From contig NZ_JBHRXI010000001.1 in NCBI RefSeq assembly GCF_042648365.1, forward strand, positions 62,001 to 126,000: DNA of 64,000 nucleotides, in the 5' to 3' direction. Of this stretch, positions 57,063 to 64,000 are shown in pieces (the first letter of the stretch is position 1; each line of letters opens with the position of its first letter). The notes under the pieces were generated by a model. That model was not told where the DNA came from, ran no database searches, and worked only from the letters and a program-made list of their open reading frames with translations. Position numbers and translations under genes: made by a program. Source of the DNA: Lutimaribacter_A marinistellae. GTDB taxonomy: Bacteria > Pseudomonadota > Alphaproteobacteria > Rhodobacterales > Rhodobacteraceae.

Positions 57063-58658
57063 ATGGCCCCTAAAGTACTCGTATCCGACAAGCTGAGCGA
57101 AACCGCCGTACAGATCTTCCGTGACCGCGGGATCGAGGTGGATTTCATGCCCGACCTGGGCAAGGACAAGGACAAGCTGGCCGAGGTGATCGGCAATTAC
57201 GACGGCCTGGCAATCCGCTCGGCCACCAAGGTCACGCCGACCATCCTTGAAAACGCCAATCGGCTGAAGGTTGTCGGCCGCGCCGGGATCGGCACCGACA
57301 ATGTCGACAAGGAAGCCGCGTCCAAGAAGGGCGTGATCGTGATGAACACGCCCTTTGGCAACATGATCACCACGGCCGAGCATGCCATCGCGATGATGTT
57401 CGCCGTGGCGCGCCAGATCCCCGAAGCCAGCGCATCGACCCATGCGGGCAAGTGGGAAAAGTCGAAATTCATGGGTGTCGAACTGACCGGCAAGACGCTG
57501 GGCGTGATCGGCGCGGGCAATATCGGCGGGATCGTCTGTGACCGTGCGCGTGGCCTCAAGATGAAGGTCATCGCCTATGATCCCTACCTGGGCGAGGAGA
57601 AGGCCAACAAGATGGGCGTCGAGAAGGTCGAACTGGACGATCTGCTGGCGCGGGCCGATTTCATCACGCTGCACGTGCCGCTGACCGATGGCACCCGCAA
57701 CATCCTGTCCAAGGAAAACCTGGCCAAGACCAAGAAAGGCGTGCGAATCATCAACTGCGCCCGTGGCGGTCTGGTCGACGAAGAGGCGCTGGCCGAGTTG
57801 CTGAAATCCGGGCACGTGGCAGGCGCAGCCTTTGACGTGTTTGCCGAGGAACCGGCCAAGGAAAACCCGCTGTTCAACCTGCCCAACGTGGTCTGCACCC
57901 CGCATCTTGGCGCGGCGACGACCGAAGCGCAGGAGAACGTGGCGCTGCAGGTGGCCGAACAGATGTCGGATTACCTGCTGACGGGTGCGGTGACCAACGC
58001 GCTGAACATGCCGTCGGTCACGGCCGAAGAGGCAAAGGTCATGGGTCCGTGGATCAAGCTGAGCGACCATCTGGGCAGCTTCATCGGCCAGATGACGGAT
58101 GAGCCGGTCAAAGCGATCAACATCCTCTATGACGGTGTCGCGGCCGAGATGAATCTGGAGGCGCTGAACTGCGCCGTAGTGGCGGGCATCATGAAGCGGG
58201 TGAACCCCGACGTGAACATGGTCTCGGCCCCGGTCGTGGCCAAGGAACGCGGCATCAAGATCTCGACCACGAACCAGGACCAGTCGGGCGCCTTCGAAGG
58301 CTACATCAAGGTGACAGTGGTCACCGAGAAGCGCGAACGCTCGGTCGGTGGCACGGTATTCAGCGACGGCAAGCCGCGCTTCATCCAGATCAAGGGCATC
58401 AACATCGATGCCGAGATCGGGCAGCACATGCTTTACACAACCAACGAGGACGTACCCGGCATCATCGGTGCGCTGGGTCGCACCCTGGGCGATAATGGCG
58501 TCAACATCGCGAACTTCACCCTTGGCCGGAAAGAGGCCGGCGGCGAGGCGATCGCCCTTCTTTACGTGGACGACCAGGTTCCTGCCGAGGTACGCGCCAA
58601 GCTGGCCGAAACCGGGCTGTTCAACCAGATCAAGCCGCTTGAATTCGACGTGGCCTGA
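57063..58658 (+). CDS. serA: D-3-phosphoglycerate dehydrogenase
   Basis: A 531-residue enzyme for the first step of serine synthesis. The N-terminal substrate part has VVGRAGIGTDNVDKEAA, the NAD loop LGVIGAGNIGGIV, the catalytic arginine in INCARGGLVDEEALA, the glutamate in DVFAEEPA and the histidine in CTPHLGAATTEAQ. After ~315 comes the intervening domain and a C-terminal ACT domain (EDVPGIIGALGRTLGDNGVN). The length marks the long, type I form. A good terminator follows. Confidence 0.97.
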   Translation: MAPKVLVSDKLSETAVQIFRDRGIEVDFMPDLGKDKDKLAEVIGNYDGLAIRSATKVTPTILENANRLKVVGRAGIGTDNVDKEAASKKGVIVMNTPFGNMITTAEHAIAMMFAVARQIPEASASTHAGKWEKSKFMGVELTGKTLGVIGAGNIGGIVCDRARGLKMKVIAYDPYLGEEKANKMGVEKVELDDLLARADFITLHVPLTDGTRNILSKENLAKTKKGVRIINCARGGLVDEEALAELLKSGHVAGAAFDVFAEEPAKENPLFNLPNVVCTPHLGAATTEAQENVALQVAEQMSDYLLTGAVTNALNMPSVTAEEAKVMGPWIKLSDHLGSFIGQMTDEPVKAINILYDGVAAEMNLEALNCAVVAGIMKRVNPDVNMVSAPVVAKERGIKISTTNQDQSGAFEGYIKVTVVTEKRERSVGGTVFSDGKPRFIQIKGINIDAEIGQHMLYTTNEDVPGIIGALGRTLGDNGVNIANFTLGRKEAGGEAIALLYVDDQVPAEVRAKLAETGLFNQIKPLEFDVA

Positions 58659-58677
58659 TCGGGCATCCAGACATGTG

Positions 58678-58712
58678 AAAGGGCGGTCCGGCGGGCCGCC
58701 CTTTCCGTTTGC
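58678..58712 (+). terminator. Rho-independent terminator of serC-serA
   Basis: GAAAGGGCGG (58678-58687) and CCGCCCTTTC (58697-58706) are perfect 10-base arms, about 20 bases after the serA stop, followed by CGTTTGC. The outer A/T pairs supply a short T run. Confidence 0.82.
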
Positions 58713-58765
58713 GGAACCGGCGCGACGGGTGCAGTGTCGCCGCGCCAGTGTTTGAGGAGATATCC

Positions 58766-59503
58766 ATGACCCGACCGATCTATGCCGTCGGAGACATTCA
58801 CGGACAGGCCGAGATGCTCGATACCGCGCTTGGCCGGATCGAGGCGGATGGCGGCAGGGATGCGCGGGTGGTGTTCCTGGGCGACTACACCGATCGCGGA
58901 CCCGACAGCCGGGGTGTTCTGGATCGCCTGATCGCCGGACAGGCAGAGGGGTGCGACTGGATCACGCTCAAGGGTAATCACGACCGGATGTTCGCGATGT
59001 TCATGCGCGACGTGCCCACACCGGACGACCGGTTGCTGGTCGGGTACCACTGGCTGCACGAGCGGATCGGCGGGGTCGAAACGCTTGCCTCTTACGGGGT
59101 CGAAGTACCCGATGGCGCCCGCACCTACCAGGTGCACGAGGAGGCAAAGGCCGCCGTGCCGCAGGCGCATGTCGAGTTTCTCAACGGTCTGCCGAATTAC
59201 CACGAAGAGGGGGGCCTTCTGTTCGTGCATGCCGGGATTCGCCCCGGTGTCGCACTGGCGGAGCAGAGCGAGCATGACCTGATCTGGATCCGGCACGAAT
59301 TCCTCGACGATCCCCGTCCGCATCCGTGGCTGGTGGTGCATGGGCACACACCGCTCAAGGCGCCGCGGCACCACGGCAACCATGTAAACCTCGACAGTGG
59401 CGCGGGGTATGGCCGTCCCCTGACGGCGGCCGTGTTCGAGAACGACAGGGCCTGGCTGCTGACCGAGCGGGGGCGCGAACCGCTTACCCCCACAGGTCGG
59501 TAG
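58766..59503 (+). CDS. Serine/threonine protein phosphatase-like metallophosphoesterase
   Basis: A 245-residue PPP-type phosphatase. The metal motifs are IYAVGDIHGQAEML, VVFLGDYTDRGPDSRGVL and ITLKGNHDRMF, followed by FVHAGIRPGV and VVHGHTPLKAP. These are the complete ligands for a two-metal centre. Bacterial relatives include PrpA/B and bis-nucleoside tetraphosphatase-like enzymes, so substrate is open. GAGGAGA precedes the ATG. Its 3' end overlaps the convergent PLP enzyme gene by 20 bases. Confidence 0.9.
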   Translation: MTRPIYAVGDIHGQAEMLDTALGRIEADGGRDARVVFLGDYTDRGPDSRGVLDRLIAGQAEGCDWITLKGNHDRMFAMFMRDVPTPDDRLLVGYHWLHERIGGVETLASYGVEVPDGARTYQVHEEAKAAVPQAHVEFLNGLPNYHEEGGLLFVHAGIRPGVALAEQSEHDLIWIRHEFLDDPRPHPWLVVHGHTPLKAPRHHGNHVNLDSGAGYGRPLTAAVFENDRAWLLTERGREPLTPTGR

Positions 59504-60440
59504 ACAGGTATTTCAGCCCGCTGTCGCAGATAATCACCGCGACCGCGCCGCCCCGTTCGGGCCCCTCCAGAAGGCGCAGCGCGGCGGCGACGTTCGCGCC
59601 GGCAGAAAAGCCACCGAAAATTCCCTCTTCGCGGGCGAGGGCGCGGGATGTTTCGCGCGCCTCTTCCCCGGTGATCTGAAGGTGACCGTCAGCTGCGACG
59701 CCCTGCAATGCGGCCAGGTCGGGCATGGCGTATCCCCCGCCCTGGATCGGGTGGCCCGGTCGGGTGATGGGCTGGCCAGCCAGCACGGCCGCGCCTTCGG
59801 GTTCTACGAGATAACCGCGCAAGCCGGGCGCGCGGGTCCGCAACCCCCGCATCACGCCGCCGAACGTGCCGCCGCTGCCTGCGAAATCGACGAACGCCGT
59901 CAACATTCCCTCACCCTCTTTCCAGAGTTCGGCCGCGGTGCCGGCCTCATGCGCGGCGGCGTTGCCCGGGTGGTTGAACTGGTCGGCGCGGAATGCGCCC
60001 CGGTCGGTGCAGATGCGCTGCGCCTCCTGCTCCACCAGGGCCAGATCGGCGCCCGACACCTCTCCGGGGACCGATCCGGGGGCCTGGTCCACCAGCACGA
60101 CTTCGGCCCCGAGCGCGGTCATCATCCGGGCCCGTTCCGCCGAGTTGCCCCGGCTCATCACCGCGACGAACGGATAACCCTTGATCCCGCACACGATGGC
60201 GAGGCCGGTGCCCATGTTGCCCGAGGTCAGCTCTACCACCACCTGCCCCGGTTTGAGCGACCCGTCCCGCTCGGCGGCCTCGATGATGCCCAGCGCCGCG
60301 CGATCCTTCTTGGAGAAACCGGGGTTGAGATAGTCGAGCTTGGCCAGAACGCGGCCCTCAAGACCGCGCGTGGCCACCATCCGGTCGAGCCAGACCGCGG
60401 GTGTCCGGCCGATTGCCTCGACGATGGAATTCAGCGCCAT
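59484..60440 (-). CDS. Cysteine-synthase-family PLP enzyme
   Basis: A 318-residue fold-type II PLP enzyme. The start ALNSIVEAIGRTPAVWLDR is typical, the PLP lysine is in NPGFSKKDRAAL, the asparagine loop is VVELTSGNMGTGLAIVCG and the phosphate loop is AGSGGTFGG. It resembles O-acetylserine sulfhydrylase and cystathionine beta-synthase relatives, but the SGNMGTG loop and other differences leave the substrate open. It is monocistronic, upstream (on the same strand) of nothing closely spaced. Confidence 0.87.
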   Translation of the reverse strand: MALNSIVEAIGRTPAVWLDRMVATRGLEGRVLAKLDYLNPGFSKKDRAALGIIEAAERDGSLKPGQVVVELTSGNMGTGLAIVCGIKGYPFVAVMSRGNSAERARMMTALGAEVVLVDQAPGSVPGEVSGADLALVEQEAQRICTDRGAFRADQFNHPGNAAAHEAGTAAELWKEGEGMLTAFVDFAGSGGTFGGVMRGLRTRAPGLRGYLVEPEGAAVLAGQPITRPGHPIQGGGYAMPDLAALQGVAADGHLQITGEEARETSRALAREEGIFGGFSAGANVAAALRLLEGPERGGAVAVIICDSGLKYLSTDLWG

Positions 60441-60509
60441 GCCATGTCCTTTTGTTACGGTGAATGTTCCGGCGGGTGGGATAGTTCGCGCCGGGCGGGG
60501 GGATGCCCC

Positions 60510-61553
60510 CTACCCCGTCCAGTCCAGCACGACCTTGCCCGACCGGCCCGATTTCATCGCCTCGAATCCCTGTCGGAACTCGGACACGGGGAAGCGGTGG
60601 GTGATGACGCGGCTTACGTCGAGACCGTTCTGAAGCATCGCGATCATCTTGTACCAGGTCTCGAACATCTCGCGGCCGTAGACGCCCTTGATGGTGATCG
60701 CCTTGAAGACGATGCGGCTCCAATCGACGGGGGATTTGCCGGGCGGTATACCCAGAAGGGCGATCTTGCCGCCCATCACCAGCGCCTCGACCATCTGGTC
60801 GAGCGCGGCCTGGCTGCCCGACATCTCGAGCCCGACATCGAAGCCCTGCTTCATCTTTAGCGCGCTGATGACATCGCGCAGATCCTCTTGCCCGACATTG
60901 ACAGGCCGGACGGCCGGCACGACATGCGCCGCCAGTTTCAGCCTGTCCGGATTGATGTCGGTGATCACCACGTGCCGCGCGCCAGCATGTTTCGCGACCG
61001 CCGCAGCCATGATGCCGATCGGCCCGGCGCCGGTGATCAGCACGTCCTCGCCCAGCAGGTCGAAACTGAGCGCGGTATGTACGGCATTTCCCAGCGGATC
61101 GAGAATCGCGCCGATCTCGTCGGGGATGTCGTCGGGCAGCGGAACCACGTTGAAGGCGGGAATACGCAGGTATTGCGCGAACGCGCCTTGCACGTTGACG
61201 CCGATGCCGCGCGTGCCGGGGTCGAGGTGGAACTTTCCCGCGCGGCTCTGGCGGCTTTCGGTGCCGATCAAATGCCCCTCGCCCGAGCAGCGCTGCCCGA
61301 TCTCCAGCCCGGTCACATCGCGCCCGATCTCGACGATCTCGCCTGCGAATTCATGACCCGTGATGAGCGGAACCGGCACCGTGTGCGCCGCCCATTCGTC
61401 CCAGTTCCAGATATGGATGTCGGTGCCGCAGATGCCGGTCTTGTTGATGCGGATCAGCACGTCATCGGGGCCGATCTCGGGCACGGGTGCCTCGACCATC
61501 CAGAGCCCCTCCTCGGGTTTCGATTTCTCGAGGGCCTTCATCTGGTTGGTCAT
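60510..61553 (-). CDS. tdh: L-threonine 3-dehydrogenase, lacking structural zinc cysteines
   Basis: A 347-residue zinc dehydrogenase that oxidises threonine to 2-amino-3-ketobutyrate. Catalytic zinc residues are present (ICGTDIHIWNWDEW with Cys42; GHEFAGE with His67 and Glu68), as is the NAD loop GAGPIGIMAAAVA. At the structural-zinc lobe, the four cysteines of the E. coli enzyme are replaced by Gly97, Ser100, Ser103 and Asp111 (IGTESRQSRAGKFHLD). The ATG overlaps the methyltransferase stop (ATGA). It works with kbl two genes upstream. Confidence 0.94.
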   Translation of the reverse strand: MTNQMKALEKSKPEEGLWMVEAPVPEIGPDDVLIRINKTGICGTDIHIWNWDEWAAHTVPVPLITGHEFAGEIVEIGRDVTGLEIGQRCSGEGHLIGTESRQSRAGKFHLDPGTRGIGVNVQGAFAQYLRIPAFNVVPLPDDIPDEIGAILDPLGNAVHTALSFDLLGEDVLITGAGPIGIMAAAVAKHAGARHVVITDINPDRLKLAAHVVPAVRPVNVGQEDLRDVISALKMKQGFDVGLEMSGSQAALDQMVEALVMGGKIALLGIPPGKSPVDWSRIVFKAITIKGVYGREMFETWYKMIAMLQNGLDVSRVITHRFPVSEFRQGFEAMKSGRSGKVVLDWTG

Positions 61554-62146
61554 GTCGTGTCTCCGGTGGTGAGGCAAAGCCAGGTCCAGTGCACGCCCAG
61601 CGCGATATTGTGCGGCTGGATCGAGCCGGTGTCGTGCCGCGCCACGAGGTGCAACCCGGACCGTTTCGCACGGGCCAGTTCATGCTGCGTGTCGAGTGTG
61701 TCCAACGCGGCGACGCCCGGCAAGGGTCCATGCCGCAGCGACAGGATCAGGCGCCCGGCGGGTTCCAGCAATGATGCGATCCGCGTCCACGCGGCGTCGC
61801 GGTCGTCGGCGGCCAGGTGGTGCCAGACGCCGGAGGTGAGGATCAGGTCAAATCGCTCGGCCTTCAGACTTGCAAGCCGGGGCAAGGCGTCTTTCCACCA
61901 GCGGATCGTCTTGTCGGACGGCGGAGCAAATACAGGGTCAATTGCGGTGACTTCGTGACCGGCGGCGGACAGCCACCGCGCGTCGCGCCCGCTGCCAGCG
62001 CCGACATCAAGCGCCCGGCACGGCGTTGACGGCAGGTGATTCAGCATCGGACCAAGGATCGCCTCGGTCGAGAGCGCGTCGTAGCGCAGGCGCAGTTCGG
62101 CCTCGGCCCCGCGATAGATCGCAAGAGGGTCCTGATGCAGGGTCAC
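61550..62146 (-). CDS. Class I SAM-dependent methyltransferase
   Basis: A 198-residue methyltransferase. The AdoMet motif is ALDVGAGSGRDARWL, followed by HEVTAIDPVF and FDLILTSGVWHHL. The substrate is unknown. It starts with GTG overlapping the kbl stop and ends overlapping the tdh start, so it is inserted in a fully coupled kbl-methyltransferase-tdh operon. A link to threonine or glycine metabolism is possible but not shown. Confidence 0.87.
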   Translation of the reverse strand: MTLHQDPLAIYRGAEAELRLRYDALSTEAILGPMLNHLPSTPCRALDVGAGSGRDARWLSAAGHEVTAIDPVFAPPSDKTIRWWKDALPRLASLKAERFDLILTSGVWHHLAADDRDAAWTRIASLLEPAGRLILSLRHGPLPGVAALDTLDTQHELARAKRSGLHLVARHDTGSIQPHNIALGVHWTWLCLTTGDTT

Positions 62147-63330
62147 GAGAGCACGCCGGTCTTTCGGCCAGCTGCCTCGAAGGCCGCCAATGCGCGGTCA
62201 AGCTCGTCCCGGGTCAGCGCGGCATTCATCTGCGTGCGGATTCGCGCCTTGCCGCGCGGAACGACCGGGAAGAAGAAGCCCGACACGTAGACGCCTTCCT
62301 GAAACAGGTGGTTGGCCATATCCTGCGCCAGTTGCGCCTCACCCAGCATCACGGGGATGATCGGGTGATCGCCGGGCAAAAGGTCGAATCCCAGCCGTGT
62401 GAGTCCCTCGCGCCAGTAGGTCGCGTTTTCGAAAAGCTGCGCGCGAAGAGCGTCCCCTTCTTCGATCAGCCGGATCGCCTCGATCCCTGCGGCGGCGATC
62501 GCGGGCGGCAGGGAGTTCGAGAAGAGGTAGGGCCGCGCGCGTTGACGCAGCAGGTCGATGACCGGCTGCGGTCCGGCGATATAGCCGCCGATCGCCCCGC
62601 CCAGCGCCTTGCCGAGCGTGCCGGTGAGAATGTCGACATCGAGACCGAAATGATCCGGCGTACCGGCCCCGCGCGGCCCCATGAAGCCGGTCGCGTGGCA
62701 ATCATCGACCATGACGACCGCATCATGCGCCTTTGCCAGTCGCGTGATCTCGGGCAGGTTTGCAAGGTAGCCATCCATCGAGAAGACACCGTCGGTGGCG
62801 ATCATGATGTGCCGCGCGCCATCGGTGCAGGCCTGCTTCAACTGGGCCTCGAGGTCCGCCATGTCGTTATTGGCGTAACGGTAGCGTTTCGCCTTGCACA
62901 GGCGGATGCCGTCGATGATCGAGGCATGGTTGAGCGCGTCCGAGATCACCGCGTCCTCGGGGCCGAGAAGCGGCTCGAACAGGCCGCCATTTGCGTCAAA
63001 GCAGGCGGCGAACAAGATCGAATCGTCCTTGCCCAGAAAGGATGCCAGCCGCTGCTCCAGCGCGCGATGCAGGTCCTGCGTCCCGCAGATGAAACGGACG
63101 CTGGCCATTCCAAAGCCTTTTTCATCCATCGCGTGTTTCGCCGACGCGATCAGGTCGGGATGATCGGCAAGGCCAAGATAGTTGTTCGCGCAAAGGTTGA
63201 TGACCTCGCGCCCGCCGACACTGATCTCACCGCCTTGCGGCGAGGTGATGAGGCGTTCGCGCTTGGTCAGCCCCTCGGCCTCGATCTCGGCCAGGGTGTC
63301 GGTGACATGGGACAGAAATGCCTCACTCAT
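62143..63330 (-). CDS. kbl: Glycine C-acetyltransferase (2-amino-3-ketobutyrate CoA ligase)
   Basis: A 395-residue PLP enzyme that cleaves 2-amino-3-ketobutyrate with CoA to glycine and acetyl-CoA. It has LCANNYLGLADHPDL, FGMASVRFICGTQDLH, MVDDCHATGFMGPRG and the PLP lysine in TGTLGKALGGAIGG. AAGGAGA lies 5-6 bases before the ATG at 63330. It is the first gene of the threonine-degradation operon and is divergent from the deacetylase gene. Confidence 0.95.
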   Translation of the reverse strand: MSEAFLSHVTDTLAEIEAEGLTKRERLITSPQGGEISVGGREVINLCANNYLGLADHPDLIASAKHAMDEKGFGMASVRFICGTQDLHRALEQRLASFLGKDDSILFAACFDANGGLFEPLLGPEDAVISDALNHASIIDGIRLCKAKRYRYANNDMADLEAQLKQACTDGARHIMIATDGVFSMDGYLANLPEITRLAKAHDAVVMVDDCHATGFMGPRGAGTPDHFGLDVDILTGTLGKALGGAIGGYIAGPQPVIDLLRQRARPYLFSNSLPPAIAAAGIEAIRLIEEGDALRAQLFENATYWREGLTRLGFDLLPGDHPIIPVMLGEAQLAQDMANHLFQEGVYVSGFFFPVVPRGKARIRTQMNAALTRDELDRALAAFEAAGRKTGVLS

Positions 63331-63534
63331 GCGGGTCTCCTTTTTGGTGACCATTCTCTAGCATGGCGCGCATCCAGCCGATACAGCGAGCGACCTTGCA
63401 AGGCGCTTGCATGTCGGAAACAGGATGTCGCGCCCCGGATTGCGCCATGACCGCAGAAATGCCGGGTTGTCGCCATGACCCGTCCTTGCCTTTATTGCTA
63501 TAGCTCGGCGAGGCATTGGAGACGGGTCGGTTAC

Positions 63535-64000
63535 ATGCAGTCGGATTCTGCGCACAGCTATGCATCGATCATCTTTCACGGTGTGGGGAAACCCGACCGC
63601 GTATTGGAGGATGGCGAGGCGCAATACTGGCTGTCGCGCGACAAGTTCTGCCGCATCCTCGACCGTATCGTCGGGATGGGCAAGGATGCGCCCCAGATCA
63701 CCTTTGACGACGGCAATGCCTCGGATTTCGAGATCGCCTTGCCCGAGTTGAAACAACGCGGTCTGACGGCAGTTTTTTTCGTCCTGACCGCGCGGCTGGG
63801 CGAACGAGGCTCGCTTACCGAAGCGGATGTGCAGGAGCTTTCCGGCGCCGGGCATATCATCGGCAGCCATGGCCATCGCCACCGCGACTGGCGTCGCCTT
63901 GATGCGGCGGGCCGGATCGAGGAGTTCGAAACGGCCCGAACGCGCCTGTCCGCGTTGGCCGGCACCGAAATAACCGATGCCGCCGCTCCATTCGGCCTTT
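63535..64000 (+). CDS. Polysaccharide deacetylase (NodB-like), N-terminal part, cut by window end
   Basis: The frame from ATG at 63535 runs open to the window end (155 complete codons). It has ITFDDGNASDFEIALPEL, the metal-binding and catalytic aspartate pair of the NodB domain, and IIGSHGHRHRDW with the His-x3-His metal ligands. The start SYASIIFHGVG fits family members that remove N-acetyl or other acyl groups from polysaccharides. No signal peptide is visible, so it may act in the cytoplasm or near envelope polysaccharide synthesis. The gene's 3' end and neighbours lie outside the window. Confidence 0.85.
   Translation, partial: MQSDSAHSYASIIFHGVGKPDRVLEDGEAQYWLSRDKFCRILDRIVGMGKDAPQITFDDGNASDFEIALPELKQRGLTAVFFVLTARLGERGSLTEADVQELSGAGHIIGSHGHRHRDWRRLDAAGRIEEFETARTRLSALAGTEITDAAAPFGL

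Noticed and set aside
56832..58427. A 531-codon open frame opposite serA
   Set aside because: serA has all its motifs; the antisense product has a His/Asp/Leu-rich composition produced by complementing serA codons.
60497..60510. GGGGG-ATG-CCCCC hairpin at the tdh 3' end
   Set aside because: The stem is only 5 bp and no T run follows; too weak to call a terminator.
1..64000. CRISPR arrays, tRNA or rRNA genes, insertion sequences
   Set aside because: No regularly spaced direct repeats, no cloverleaf with conserved arms and no transposase-like protein were seen on reading both strands.

Overview
This window is high-GC chromosomal DNA of an alphaproteobacterium, very probably a marine Rhodobacterales (Roseobacter-group) species. 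The evidence is gene content: a CcrM-type GANTC methylase, a flaF-flbT-flagellin cluster with DUF1217, a serC-serA operon with its alphaproteobacterial leader, succinylase-type lysine genes, several potF-like transport systems, Hint-domain secreted proteins, class III nucleotide cyclases and an IalB protein. No rRNA, tRNA, CRISPR array, integrase or insertion sequence was recognised. Coding density is high, no gene-free stretch exceeds 300 bases, and many genes overlap by 1-4 bases (translational coupling) or converge with overlapping 3' ends.

Layout. 1-8.8 kb: housekeeping genes (end of lpxK, a CaiB/BaiF CoA-transferase, DsbA-like thioredoxin, DUF721/DciA, mutY, alkB-type alkane hydroxylase, a membrane adenylate cyclase, ccrM, rnhB). 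8.9-12.2 kb: small secreted proteins, a membrane-anchored winged-helix protein with its DNA-binding domain at the C-terminus, and a DUF427-containing nucleotide cyclase. 12.2-18.0 kb: flagellar genes (DUF1217, flbT, flaF, flagellin, FlgN-like, rod-binding protein, fliK, flgD). 18.1-32.1 kb: polyamine-type transport and catabolism: a phosphotransferase, an FAD oxidase translationally coupled to potFGHI, a divergent GntR regulator, a class III aminotransferase and a second four-gene polyamine-type ABC system whose first permease has a roughly 270-residue extra segment.

32.2-46.5 kb: DUF1801 protein, RNase R, DUF2064, dapE, then an accessory-looking block between dapE and dapD. The block holds two 524-residue choice-of-anchor-L/Hint paralogues, a Hint-like protein lacking the nucleophilic cysteine, and a prokaryotic ionotropic-glutamate-receptor-like channel with a non-canonical pore. 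After dapD come a PLP dehydratase-like enzyme and a LOG-family protein. 46.6-54.7 kb: small membrane protein, cbpA-cbpM, a dispersed hairpin-type repeat, rlmN, a cyclase-TolB-TPR protein, IalB, asparaginase II and an ArsR-AHSA1-YciI operon with a perfect palindromic operator. 54.7-64 kb: serine biosynthesis (serB, serC leader, serC, serA), a protein phosphatase, a cysteine-synthase-like enzyme, a kbl-methyltransferase-tdh threonine-degradation operon and the start of a polysaccharide deacetylase gene that runs off the end.

How the genes work together. The 18-32 kb block plausibly imports putrescine or spermidine and degrades it by oxidation and transamination under GntR control; a shared ATTTGATCA element lies in both promoter regions flanking the regulator. 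The serine and threonine loci together cover serine synthesis and threonine breakdown to glycine. Three class III cyclases of three different architectures suggest extensive cyclic-nucleotide signalling. The most unusual items are the glutamate-receptor-like channel in the Hint block, the inverted ToxR-like membrane regulator with its overlapping secreted partner, and the GANTC cluster upstream of ccrM.
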